Positions 32,359 through 41,118 of a DNA stretch of 64,000 nucleotides are shown here, piece after piece. The position numbers and the translations under genes were made by a program. Source of the DNA: Mesorhizobium sp. M4B.F.Ca.ET.203.01.1.1. Its GTDB lineage: Bacteria > Pseudomonadota > Alphaproteobacteria > Rhizobiales > Rhizobiaceae. Within the stretch, counting starts at the first letter, position 1, and each line of letters opens with the position of its first letter. The notes beneath the pieces were generated by a model. That model saw only the letters and a list, made by a program, of their open reading frames with translations, did not search any database and was not told the origin of the DNA. The DNA is taken from the NCBI RefSeq assembly GCF_004791025.1, contig NZ_SRUO01000006.1:62001-126000 (forward strand), given 5' to 3'.

Positions 32359-33731
32359 GCGGCGCCAAACGCCGGCAGCGCACCCCAGGCGATCGTGACG
32401 ACAGGACCGAGGCAGTCGCGGGCCTCGCCGCGCGCAAGGCGGCGGCGCGCTTGCTTGCCGCTGTCATCGACGCGCGCACGCCGCTCGACGGGCTGACCGA
32501 CCACGAGAACGGCCACCCGCAATATCGGGCGCTCGACATGCGCGACCGCGCGCTGGTGCGCGCCATACTGGTCACCGCGCTGCGCCACCGGATGACGATC
32601 GCCGGGCTGCTTTCCCGCCGGCTGGAAAAGCCGCTGCCGCAGAACGCCACCGCGCTGTCGCACATATTGCATGTGGCGGCGGCGCAGATCCTGTTCCTCG
32701 ACATTCCCGACAGCGCCGCCGTCGACCTTGCCGTCACCCATGCCAAGTCCGATCCGCGCACGCTACGCTTTTCCGGCCTCGTCAACGGCGTGCTGCGCAC
32801 TCTGGCGCGGGCCAAGGACGCCGAACTCGCTCCCGCGCTGGCCGCCATCGAGGAGGCGCCGACCTGGTTTTCCGGCCGGCTGAGGGCCGCCTACGGCGCG
32901 GACAAAGCGATGGCAATCCTTGCCGCGCATCGCCACGAGGCGCCGGTCGATTTCTCGGTCAAGTCCGATCCGGTGGTCTGGGCCGAGCGGCTCGGCGGCA
33001 TCGTCCTGCCGACCGGCACGGTGCGGGTGGAAAGGCTCAGTGCCTCCGTCCCCGAACTGCCCGGCTTCGCCGATGGCGCCTGGTGGGTGCAGGACGCCGC
33101 CGCCGGCCTTCCCGCCCGCCTGTTCGGCGACATCAATGGCCTGCGCGTCGCCGACCTCTGCGCTGCCCCCGGCGGCAAGACGGCGCAGCTCATCCTTGCC
33201 GGCGCGCGCGTGACCGCCGTCGACACCTCGAAGAACCGGCTGACGCGGCTGGCGCAAAATCTCGAACGCCTCGGCCTGGCCGCTGAGCTCGTGCAGACGG
33301 ACCTGCTCGACTACCGGCCGGCGGAGCCGTTCGACGCCGTTCTTCTCGACGCGCCCTGCTCCTCGACCGGCACGGTCAGGCGGCATCCCGACGTGCCGTG
33401 GACCAAGACCATGGCCGATGTCGAAAAGCTCGCCGCGCTGCAGCGCAAGCTGCTCGACCGCGCCGTCGGCCTGGTCAGGCCCGGCGGGCGCATCGTCTTC
33501 TCCAACTGTTCGCTCGACCCGCTCGAAGGCGAGGAGCTTTACCGCGCTTTCCTCGCCGATACCGCCGATGTCGCCGACGATCCCATCCACCCCGGCGAGA
33601 TCGCCGGCATCGATCCGTTCCTGACGCCGCACGGCACGCTGCGCACCACACCAGCCGATCTACCGCACGAATCGCCCGGACTGTCCGGTTTGGACGGCTT
33701 CTTCGCCGCCCGTATGCGGCGAGTGGCCTAG
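32355..33731 (+). CDS. rsmB: RsmB/NOP family rRNA cytosine methyltransferase
   Basis: 458 residues from a GTG at 32355 that overlaps the htpX stop (GTGA). An upstream in-frame ATG at 32316 would overlap htpX more. The N-terminal NusB-like RNA-binding domain begins [20 protein letters not shown]. The methyltransferase domain has the SAM motif [15 protein letters not shown], catalytic cysteines in [16 protein letters not shown] and [14 protein letters not shown]. It methylates a cytosine of 16S rRNA (C967 in E. coli). In related genomes it sits near the heparinase and purH genes. Confidence 0.93.
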   Translation: MSGAKRRQRTPGDRDDRTEAVAGLAARKAAARLLAAVIDARTPLDGLTDHENGHPQYRALDMRDRALVRAILVTALRHRMTIAGLLSRRLEKPLPQNATALSHILHVAAAQILFLDIPDSAAVDLAVTHAKSDPRTLRFSGLVNGVLRTLARAKDAELAPALAAIEEAPTWFSGRLRAAYGADKAMAILAAHRHEAPVDFSVKSDPVVWAERLGGIVLPTGTVRVERLSASVPELPGFADGAWWVQDAAAGLPARLFGDINGLRVADLCAAPGGKTAQLILAGARVTAVDTSKNRLTRLAQNLERLGLAAELVQTDLLDYRPAEPFDAVLLDAPCSSTGTVRRHPDVPWTKTMADVEKLAALQRKLLDRAVGLVRPGGRIVFSNCSLDPLEGEELYRAFLADTADVADDPIHPGEIAGIDPFLTPHGTLRTTPADLPHESPGLSGLDGFFAARMRRVA

Positions 33732-33745
33732 CGCCAAAGGCGGGC

Positions 33746-33866
33746 TGAGATTCAGGTCAGGGCGGGGACGAAAATGGTGGCTTCCGAGAACCGGAGCGGA
33801 GCGTGCTTGAAGTAAGCGAGCACCGGCAGGAAGCCGCCATTTGCAGGCTGGCCTCACCTGAATATC
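33746..33866. repeat. R1b palindromic repeat, copy B
   Basis: About 120 bp. The left arm TGAGATTCAGGTCAGG pairs with the right GGCCTCACCTGAATATC. The inner block TTCCGAGAACCGGAGCGGAG ... GAGCACCGGCAGGAAGCC is shared with the R1a copies. It lies between convergent rsmB and the broken phyH gene, ending 10 bp before the phyH stop. Confidence 0.75.
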
Positions 33867-33875
33867 GGTCCGCCT

Positions 33876-34785
33876 TTAGAGCATGTCGTCTAGCGACCAA
33901 TGCTTGCCCCACCGGGCATCGATCTCGTCATCGACGTTCTGATAGCGGATATCGGTGGAGAGCCGGATCCGCCCGGTCAGGCTTTGGTTGGTCGTCGAGG
34001 CATGGATCATGTAGGGCGAGTGAAGAACGACATCACCCGCCTCGTAGTCCGCCATCAGCCAGCGCGTATCGAACCGTTCCGCCATATCGGGCAGGTCCTT
34101 CGACACCCAGCCGCCCTCGCCCATATTGCGATTGTAGGCGCTGATGCGCTCCTCGGCGCTGAGCCCGGCATTGTCCTTCATGAACTGCGCCTCCATGGCG
34201 GCGCCGACGACGTGCGAGCCTTCGAGATAGACGAGCCCGCCCATGTCGACCGGGATGTCGCCAATCGGGATCCAGGCGGTGACCACGCGGCTGCTGCCGC
34301 CACGCAGATAGACGAGGTCGTAATGCGCCGGCGTGGCGACGGACGTGCCGGGCTGGGTGAAGCGCATGATCTTGCGCTTGTGGAGATAGGACACCCCACC
34401 CACGAACGCATCCATGAGGCGCGCCATCAGCGGCTGCGCGCAAAACCCCTCATAGGCGGTACAGACGGCGATCGGCGAGCTGGCGGTCGAACGCGCCGAC
34501 GGCCGCGATGCCGAGCGAAGGGTCGTGCCCGGGCATCAGCAGACCGCTCTCGGCCAGATGCGACAGCACCCAGCCGCGGAAATCGATCACATCGCCGCGC
34601 GGCAGCAAGCCCTTCAGCCAGACATAACCTTGCCTGCCGAAGAGTTCGCGGATGGCCTCGATCCCGGCGCAAGCATCGGTGGGCATCAGATACCCCAACC
34701 GGTTCGGAGCCGTCGACAGCGCCTTGCCATTGGCCGTCAGCGCGACCGGAGGGACGATGTCGGCCGATCTTGACATTTCAATCAT
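33876..34785 (-). pseudogene. Phytanoyl-CoA dioxygenase family gene, frameshifted
   Basis: Two adjoining frames carry one family. 34785-34450 gives the N-terminal part ending VGAFDRQLADRRLYRL. After a two-base deficit near 34454 the next frame continues YEGFCAQPLMARLMDAF. It then reads TPAHYDLVYL (HxD of the iron triad), IHASTTN (distal His) and GRIRLSTDIRYQ (Arg for 2-oxoglutarate). The joined protein would be about 302 residues. If the sequence is right, the gene is inactive. If the deficit is a sequencing error, it is an Fe(II)/2-oxoglutarate hydroxylase. It is divergent from an AraC regulator. Confidence 0.75.
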
Positions 34786-34810
34786 CCTCGACGGTTATCA
34801 GCTCCCGTGT

Positions 34811-35707
34811 ATGTGCCTTGAACGTGGCATTGCGGCCATGGACGGAACAGCAGAGCTGGACTTTTCGCTCATGCTCGATCGACATTTTGCGCTGTACAGA
34901 TCGCCGCCGGCGGCCGCGGGCGGCCTGTCGGTGACCGGGGTCGGCCGCCATCGCGTCACGCAGGCAATCACCAAGCGCAGCCTGCCCCATTTTGCCCTGG
35001 TGCTTGTGGAGGAAGGGCGCGGCTGGCTTGAAACCAGGGCCGGCGGCAAGCAGGCGATCGAGGCGCCGTCCCTGTTCTGGCTGTTCCCAGGCAGGACGCA
35101 CTCCTATGGGCCGGACGGATCGGGATGGCTTGAGCGCTGGGCGCTCTTCGAAGGCGCCCTGACGCGCGATTTCACGCGGCAGCGGCTGATGATCGACGCG
35201 GCGCCGGTGGTCCCCTTGCGGGATCTTGGCGAGATGCAGCGCCTGTTTGACAGGCTGCATGCCGAACTGTCGCAGGATAGCGTGCTCAGCCGGTCGGAAG
35301 CCGCCGCGACCATGCACCAGATCGTCGTGCGGGCCGCCCGGCAAGCGGCGGGCTGGAGCGGCCGGGAGCCAGATCGCCAGGGCGCGGCCGACTTCCAGCA
35401 TGTGATCGACGAATTGCGCAATCGCGCGGTCGGGCAAATCGACCTCGACGCCTTCGCCGCGGAATTCGGCGTCTCGCCGGCGACGCTGCGCCGCAAGGCC
35501 GCGCGGCTCACCGGCATGTCGCCCAAGGCATTTCAACTGCGCATCCGGCTCGATCTTGCCAAGCAAATGCTGGCCGCCTCGGATTCACCCATCGAATCAA
35601 TCGCAGCCGCGGTTGGTTTCCACGACGCGTTTTATTTTTCCCGGCTGTTCCGGGATCGCGAAAATTGCTCCCCAAGCGAGTTCCGCGGCCGCCACAGGCG
35701 GAAGTGA
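34811..35707 (+). CDS. AraC family transcriptional regulator
   Basis: 298 residues if ATG 34811 is used, 289 from ATG 34838. Neither has a good ribosome site. 34838 leaves more room for a promoter to the divergent phyH gene. The N-terminal cupin-like effector domain has the GWLETRAGGKQAIEAPSLFW pattern. The C-terminal double helix-turn-helix includes FGVSPATLRRKAARLTGMSP and IESIAAAVGFHDAFYFSRLF. It probably controls the phyH-type gene and is left without a target if that gene is dead. The effector is unknown. Confidence 0.85.
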   Translation: MCLERGIAAMDGTAELDFSLMLDRHFALYRSPPAAAGGLSVTGVGRHRVTQAITKRSLPHFALVLVEEGRGWLETRAGGKQAIEAPSLFWLFPGRTHSYGPDGSGWLERWALFEGALTRDFTRQRLMIDAAPVVPLRDLGEMQRLFDRLHAELSQDSVLSRSEAAATMHQIVVRAARQAAGWSGREPDRQGAADFQHVIDELRNRAVGQIDLDAFAAEFGVSPATLRRKAARLTGMSPKAFQLRIRLDLAKQMLAASDSPIESIAAAVGFHDAFYFSRLFRDRENCSPSEFRGRHRRK

Positions 35708-35865
35708 GCGCCGAGAAACGACGCGTCAATCGGCGAGATGAACCGACTTTTTCAGGGAGGGCCGTGTCCGGATTGCGTGCACGGCCTCACTTCCGCGAAA
35801 TGCGCCTTCGCATAAGTTCTTGAATCATATAAGCTTGTGCTTGGGCAGGGACATCAGGAGGGGCT

Positions 35866-37590
35866 TTGGCACTTGTTGCCGGAAACACGACGCGTCTATG
35901 GACGCTCGTCGCGAAGGAGTTCTGGCGCAAGACGCGCCGGCGTTTGCGCGCCGGTCCAGTCTACCGCTGGCGCTATTCCGGCCGCACGCCCGAACGCGTC
36001 CTGATCGCGCCGCCGGACCTGAGACTCGCCGATCCGCAGATCGCGCTTGAGATCTACTATGGCCGCTATCCGCTGTCCGGGCATCTCGTCGAGACCGGCG
36101 GCAAGTCCCCCTTCCAGATCGAGGTGCCCAATCGCGGCTGGCAAAAGACGTTGCACGGCTTTCGCTGGCTGCGCCATATGCGCGCGGCCGGCACCGAGCT
36201 TGCCGCCGCCAATGCCCGCGCCCTTGTCTCCGACTGGATCGCCATCCACGGCAACCAGATTTCCGGCATCGCCTGGGAGCCCGGCACCACCGCAAAGCGG
36301 GTGATTGCCTGGCTGCAGCATTCCTCCGTCGTGCTGCAGGGCGCCGAATTCCCCTTTTACCGCGCCTTCCTCAAATCGCTGGCCGTGCAGATCCGCTATC
36401 TCCGCTCGATGGCGCGGGCGATGCCCGAAGGCAAGGACAGGCTGCGCGCCCGTATCGCGCTCGCCTTCGCCGCTCTGTCGCTGCCGGCGCCGGCATCGGC
36501 GTTGCGCGGCGCCACCCGCAACCTCGCCGAGGAGCTCGACCGCCAGATCCTTCCCGACGGCGGCCATATCTCGCGCAACCCGATGACGGTGCTCGAGCTT
36601 CTTGCTGACCTTTTGCCGCTGCGCCAGACCTATGCCAACCAGGCCGAGACGCCGCCGCCGGCCTTGATGGGCGCCATCGACCGCATGCTGCCGGCATTGC
36701 GCTTCTTTCGCCATCAGGACGGCAGCCTCGCCCGCTTCAACGGCATGGGCGCGACCATTCATGACCGCATCGCCACCATCCTGCGCCACGACGACACCGT
36801 CGGCGCACCGCTGCTGCACGCGCCGCATTCCGGCTATGAACGGCTGTCGATGGGCGGCGTCACCGTCATAGCCGATACCGGCCTGCCGCCGCCGGTCGAC
36901 GTCTCAAACGCCGCGCATGCCGGCTGCCTCGCCTTCGAAATGTCCTCCGGCCGCCAGCACTACATCGTCAATGCCGGCATCGACACCTATGGCGCCGCCG
37001 AGTTCCGGCCGCTGGCCCGCGCCACCGCGGCGCATTCGACCGCCACCATCAACGACACGTCCTCGGCGCGCTTCAGCCACTCGCTGCGCGTCAACGACCT
37101 GCTCGGCTCGCCCTTGATCGGCGGCCCGCAGCATGTGCCCTGCAAGCGCACCGATCAGAAGGGCAGCCAGGGTTTCCTTGCCCGTCACGATGGCTATGCC
37201 CAGCGCTTCGGCTTTCTGCACGAGCGCGAACTGAAGCTGTCGACCAATGGCAATGTGCTGGCGGGCCGGGACCGCTTCCTGCGCCCCGGGGGAGCCGCGA
37301 TCCGCAACAATGGCCGCGACTTCGTCACCGTCCGCTTCCACGTCCACCCCGACATCAACCTGCTGCAGGACGAGCATGACCGGCTGGTGCTCGCCGCCGA
37401 CCAGGGCGACACCTGGGTGTTCACCTGCACCGAGGTGGTGCCCGAGGTGGAGGAATCGATCTATTTCGCCGGGCTCGGCGGCCCGCGCCGCAGCCGCCAG
37501 ATCGTGGTTGCCTTCAAGGCCTCCGAGCTATCGGAGGTCCACTGGCAGCTGACGCGCACGACCATCGCCGGCTACCCGGAAAACAGCTGA
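35866..37590 (+). CDS. Heparinase II/III family protein
   Basis: 574 residues from a TTG start with AGGAGGGG just upstream. The N-terminal alpha/alpha toroid contains YYGRYPLSGHLVETGGKSPF and GFRWLRHMRAAGTELAAANA. The C-terminal beta-sheet domain contains GAAEFRPLARATAAHSTATI. This family includes polysaccharide lyases. The rhizobial version beside rsmB and purH is conserved but its substrate is unknown. No signal peptide is evident. It lies 158 bp downstream of the AraC gene and 105 bp upstream of purH. Start uncertainty is modest. Confidence 0.82.
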   Translation: MALVAGNTTRLWTLVAKEFWRKTRRRLRAGPVYRWRYSGRTPERVLIAPPDLRLADPQIALEIYYGRYPLSGHLVETGGKSPFQIEVPNRGWQKTLHGFRWLRHMRAAGTELAAANARALVSDWIAIHGNQISGIAWEPGTTAKRVIAWLQHSSVVLQGAEFPFYRAFLKSLAVQIRYLRSMARAMPEGKDRLRARIALAFAALSLPAPASALRGATRNLAEELDRQILPDGGHISRNPMTVLELLADLLPLRQTYANQAETPPPALMGAIDRMLPALRFFRHQDGSLARFNGMGATIHDRIATILRHDDTVGAPLLHAPHSGYERLSMGGVTVIADTGLPPPVDVSNAAHAGCLAFEMSSGRQHYIVNAGIDTYGAAEFRPLARATAAHSTATINDTSSARFSHSLRVNDLLGSPLIGGPQHVPCKRTDQKGSQGFLARHDGYAQRFGFLHERELKLSTNGNVLAGRDRFLRPGGAAIRNNGRDFVTVRFHVHPDINLLQDEHDRLVLAADQGDTWVFTCTEVVPEVEESIYFAGLGGPRRSRQIVVAFKASELSEVHWQLTRTTIAGYPENS

Positions 37591-37695
37591 CGGCGCGCAA
37601 CGGCGTGCGATGCCAACCGCACGGTGCTTGATTTCCTGACCTCATATGCTACGGCGCGGGCTGCTTCCAATCCAGCCTTGAAAGGCCGCCAGCCC

Positions 37696-39312
37696 ATGGC
37701 CGTCGCCGCCAAGAACATTCCCGCGCCCGACCTGGTTCCCGTGCGCCGCGCGCTGCTGTCCGTCTTCGACAAGACCGGCCTGATCGACTTCGCCAGGGCG
37801 CTCGCCGCCGGCGGCGTCGAACTGGTCTCGACCGGAGGCACCGCGAAAGCGATCGCCGATGCCGGCATGGCGGTGCGCGACGTCTCCGAACTGACGGGCT
37901 TTCCCGAGATCATGGACGGCCGCGTCAAGACGCTGCACCCCTCGGTGCATGGCGCGCTGCTCGGCGTGCGCGACGATCCCGAGCATGCCAAGGCGATGCA
38001 CGACCATCACATCGAGCCGATCGACCTCGTCGTCTGCAACCTCTATCCGTTCGAGGAGGTGCGCCGCTCCGGCGCCGGCTACGCCTCGATCGTCGAGAAC
38101 ATCGACATCGGCGGACCGGCGATGATCCGCGCCTCGGCCAAGAACCACGCCTATGTCGCCATCGTCACCGATCCCGAGGACTATGCCGCGGTGCTCAACG
38201 CGCTGGAGATGAACATCGGCTCGCTGTCGCTGGATTTCCGCAAGAAGCTGGCGGCCAAGGCCTTCGCCCGCACCGCCAGCTACGACGCGGCGATCTCCGG
38301 CTGGTTCGCCGAAGCGCTGGACATCGAGCATCCGACCTGGCGCGCCTTCGGCGGCCATCTCGATCAGGTGATGCGCTACGGCGAGAACCCGCACCAGAGC
38401 GCCGGCTTCTACCCCAACGGCGACAAGCGGCCAGGTGTCGCCACGGCGCGCCAGCTGCAGGGCAAGCAGCTCTCCTACAACAACATCAACGACACCGACG
38501 CCGCCTTCGAGCTGGTCGGCGAGTTCGATCCGGCCCGCGCCGCGGCCGTCGCCATCATCAAGCACGCCAATCCCTGCGGCGTCGCCGAAGGGACCTCGCT
38601 GAAGGCGGCCTACGCCAAGGCGCTCGCCTGCGATCCGGTCTCGGCTTTCGGCGGCATCGTCGCCATGAACCGCACCCTCGACGCCGAAGCGGCCGAGGAG
38701 ATCGTCAAGACCTTCACCGAGGTCATCATCGCGCCCGACGCTTCCGAGCAGGCGACCGCGATCGTCGCCGCCAAGAAGAACCTGCGCCTTCTGGTCACCG
38801 GCGGCTTGCCCGATCCGCGCGCCGCCGGCACTTTAGCGAAATCGGTCGCCGGCGGACTGCTCGTCCAGGGCCGCGACAATGCGGTGGTCGACGATCTCGA
38901 ACTGAAGGTGGTGACCAGGCGGGCGCCGACGTCGGCCGAGATGGCCGACCTGAAGTTCGCCTTCCGCGTCGCCAAGCATGTAAAGTCAAACGCCATCGTC
39001 TATGTCAGGGACGGCGCCACGGTCGGCATCGGCGCCGGCCAGATGAGCCGCGTCGATTCCTCGCGCATCGCCGCCCGCAAGGCGCTCGACGCGGCGGAAG
39101 CCGCGGGGCTCCCGGAGCCGTTGACCAAGGGTTCCGTGGTCGCTTCAGACGCGTTCTTCCCTTTCGCCGACGGCCTGCTGTCGGCGATCGAAGCCGGCGC
39201 CACCGCCGTCATCCAGCCGGGCGGCTCGATGCGCGACGACGACGTGATCGCCGCCGCCGACGCGCACGGCATCGCCATGGTGTTCACCGGCGTCAGGCAT
39301 TTCCGACACTAG
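37696..39312 (+). CDS. purH: Bifunctional AICAR transformylase/IMP cyclohydrolase
   Basis: 538 residues from the ATG at 37696. The N-terminal IMP cyclohydrolase domain begins [20 protein letters not shown] and has [15 protein letters not shown]. The C-terminal transformylase has [28 protein letters not shown] and ends TGVRHFRH. It performs the last two steps of purine synthesis. The 24 codons upstream of the ATG lack family character. It is followed by R1 copy C, 8 bp past its stop. Confidence 0.97.
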   Translation: MAVAAKNIPAPDLVPVRRALLSVFDKTGLIDFARALAAGGVELVSTGGTAKAIADAGMAVRDVSELTGFPEIMDGRVKTLHPSVHGALLGVRDDPEHAKAMHDHHIEPIDLVVCNLYPFEEVRRSGAGYASIVENIDIGGPAMIRASAKNHAYVAIVTDPEDYAAVLNALEMNIGSLSLDFRKKLAAKAFARTASYDAAISGWFAEALDIEHPTWRAFGGHLDQVMRYGENPHQSAGFYPNGDKRPGVATARQLQGKQLSYNNINDTDAAFELVGEFDPARAAAVAIIKHANPCGVAEGTSLKAAYAKALACDPVSAFGGIVAMNRTLDAEAAEEIVKTFTEVIIAPDASEQATAIVAAKKNLRLLVTGGLPDPRAAGTLAKSVAGGLLVQGRDNAVVDDLELKVVTRRAPTSAEMADLKFAFRVAKHVKSNAIVYVRDGATVGIGAGQMSRVDSSRIAARKALDAAEAAGLPEPLTKGSVVASDAFFPFADGLLSAIEAGATAVIQPGGSMRDDDVIAAADAHGIAMVFTGVRHFRH

Positions 39313-39320
39313 CTCCCGGC

Positions 39321-39466
39321 TGAGAGACGTTTGAGAATTCGCTCCGCTGAGTCGGATGGCGTGGTTTTCGAGAACCGGAGCGGAGGGACATTCAAGTCCG
39401 TGAGCACCGGAAGCGCAGAAAACCGCGTCAGGCGGCCAGCGAAGTAGAATTATCGAATGTCTCTCA
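39321..39466. repeat. R1 palindromic repeat, copy C (between purH and MFS gene)
   Basis: It runs from TGAGAGACGTTTGAGAATTC to TCGAATGTCTCTCA, with the inner core GGTTTTCGAGAACCGGAGCG ... GTCCGTGAGCACCGGAAGCG. It fills the convergent gap. The right end supplies the TGA stop of the transporter gene at 39464-39466. Confidence 0.88.
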
Positions 39467-40843
39467 TTCCACAGGCTGGTCCGCCGGATATGGCGTCCTG
39501 ATCAGGATCGCTATGCCGATGCCGAGGAACAGGATGATGACCGCCATGCCGAGCCGGGCCGAGTCGGTGGCCCAGCTGATCGTCGCCAGCAGGAACGGCG
39601 CCAGGAAGCTGGTCGCCCGCCCGGACAGGGCGTAGATGCCGAAATAGCGGCCGGATTCGGCGGCGGTGACGCTGCGCGCCATGTAGGAGCGCGACGAGGC
39701 CTGCACCGGTCCGAAGGCAAGCCCGATCAACAACCCGTAGAGGATGTAGGCCTTCTCGGCCGCGGTGCCGAACAGGCCGCCGGAATCGACGGTGGAAAGC
39801 TGGATCAGGCCCAGCAGCGTGAAACCCGGGCCTGTCGAGACGATGCCGGCGGTGGCCACTGTCAGCATCACCAGCGCGATCATCACCACCGCTTTGGAAC
39901 CGAGCGCGGTGTCGAGGCGGGCGGCGATCCAGCAACCGAAGATGGCGACGACATTGAGGATGATGCCGAAGATGCCGATCTCGGTGATCGACCAGCCGAA
40001 CATCGCCGCCGCGAACACGCCGCCCTGCGTCAGCAGCGCATTGACGCCGTCCTGATAGATCATGCGGGCGACGAGGAAGCGGAAGATGCCGACGCGCTTG
40101 CGCGCCTCGGCCAGGGTCGACTTCAGCTCGGACAGACCCTGGCGCACGGCCGGTCCGATCGGGATGCCTTTGGCGGCATCGGGGGTGAAGAAGAACATCG
40201 GCAGGATGAACAGGAAATACCAGCCGGCCGACATCGGCCCCGTGGCGCGGGCATCCTCGCCAAGCTTCGGGTCAAGCCCGAGGATCGGGTCGAGGCCGAT
40301 GATAGTCTTGCCGGTTTCGGGATTGCCGGCCATGAACAGGATGACGAAGATCAACGCGATCATGCCGCCGAGATAGCCCAGCCCCCAGGCGATATTGGAG
40401 ACGCGGCCGATCTCGCTCTTCGGCACCAGGCGCGGCATCATCGAATCATTGAAAACAGTTGAGAACTCCGCCGCCACCGAGGCCAGCGAGAACAGGGCCA
40501 CGATCAGGAAGACGTTCGAGCCGGGGGCGGCGAGCCACAGCAGCGTCAGGCTGGTGATCTTGATCGCGGCGAAGCAAGCGATCCACGGCTTGCGCGGCCC
40601 GGTCTGGTCGGCGATCGAGCCCAGTATCGGCGACAGCACGGCGATGACCAGTCCCGCGGCGGCGATGCCCCAGGCCCAGGCGGCCTGGCCCATCACCGGA
40701 TCGCTGACCATGCGCGAGGCGAAGTAAGGCCCGAAGATGAAGGTGGTGACGACGGTGAAGAACGGCTGCGCCGCCCAGTCGAAGAACATCCAGCCCCAGA
40801 TGCCGCGCCCCGACGCCCGCTGCACTGTCTCTATTGCCGCCAT
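39464..40843 (-). CDS. MFS transporter of the UMF1/Atg22-like family
   Basis: 459 residues, 12 hydrophobic segments. It starts with GIWGWMFFDWAAQPFFTVVT then FIFGPYFASRM, the usual opening of the UMF1 family. ATG 40843 is preceded by GAGGGA. Later conserved segments include NDSMMPRLVPKSEIGRVSN and a late ALSGRATSFLAPFLL. It is an inner-membrane transporter of unknown cargo. The family is related to vacuolar amino acid effluxers of yeast. The stop codon is the end of R1 copy C. Confidence 0.88.
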   Translation of the reverse strand: MAAIETVQRASGRGIWGWMFFDWAAQPFFTVVTTFIFGPYFASRMVSDPVMGQAAWAWGIAAAGLVIAVLSPILGSIADQTGPRKPWIACFAAIKITSLTLLWLAAPGSNVFLIVALFSLASVAAEFSTVFNDSMMPRLVPKSEIGRVSNIAWGLGYLGGMIALIFVILFMAGNPETGKTIIGLDPILGLDPKLGEDARATGPMSAGWYFLFILPMFFFTPDAAKGIPIGPAVRQGLSELKSTLAEARKRVGIFRFLVARMIYQDGVNALLTQGGVFAAAMFGWSITEIGIFGIILNVVAIFGCWIAARLDTALGSKAVVMIALVMLTVATAGIVSTGPGFTLLGLIQLSTVDSGGLFGTAAEKAYILYGLLIGLAFGPVQASSRSYMARSVTAAESGRYFGIYALSGRATSFLAPFLLATISWATDSARLGMAVIILFLGIGIAILIRTPYPADQPVE

Positions 40844-40924
40844 GCTGATTCCCTCGGCCCGCCCCGCGTCGGGCGCCATGTCTGCATGTTTTTCATGAGC
40901 ATGCAAACTGGCAAATGTTCGTGC

Positions 40925-41099
40925 TGCCCCTCACCTGCCTCCCGGCATCCTCTCCCCGTATAGAGACGGGGAGAGGGGCGCTGTCGCCGCAGATTTCGCC
41001 AATCAACAGCGTTGCAAAAAGGAGCGCCGAGGCCACGGCCAGCCCTTTCTCCCCGTCACTATACGGGGAGAAATGCCCGGCAGGGCAATGAGGGGCGGC
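40925..41099. repeat. R3 palindromic repeat, copy 1
   Basis: Outer arms are GCCCCTCACCTGCCTCCCGG and its partner CCCGGCAGGGCAATGAGGGGC. Each flank also holds a hairpin (TCTCCCCGTATAGAGACGGGGAGA type). The interior has AGATTTCGCCAATCAACAGC, matching the other copy at 55785. It lies between gdh and the MFS gene, which are on the same strand. Confidence 0.85.
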
Positions 41100-41118
41100 G
41101 CCGGTGTTTCGGAGATGC

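Noticed and set aside
39370..39400. tRNA-like T arm (GGTTTTCGAGAACC) in R1
   Set aside because: It recurs in every full R1 copy as part of the palindrome and no acceptor or anticodon arms surround it.
40929..41098. Insertion sequence
   Set aside because: No transposase frame. Only short palindromes are present, so it is a small repeat.
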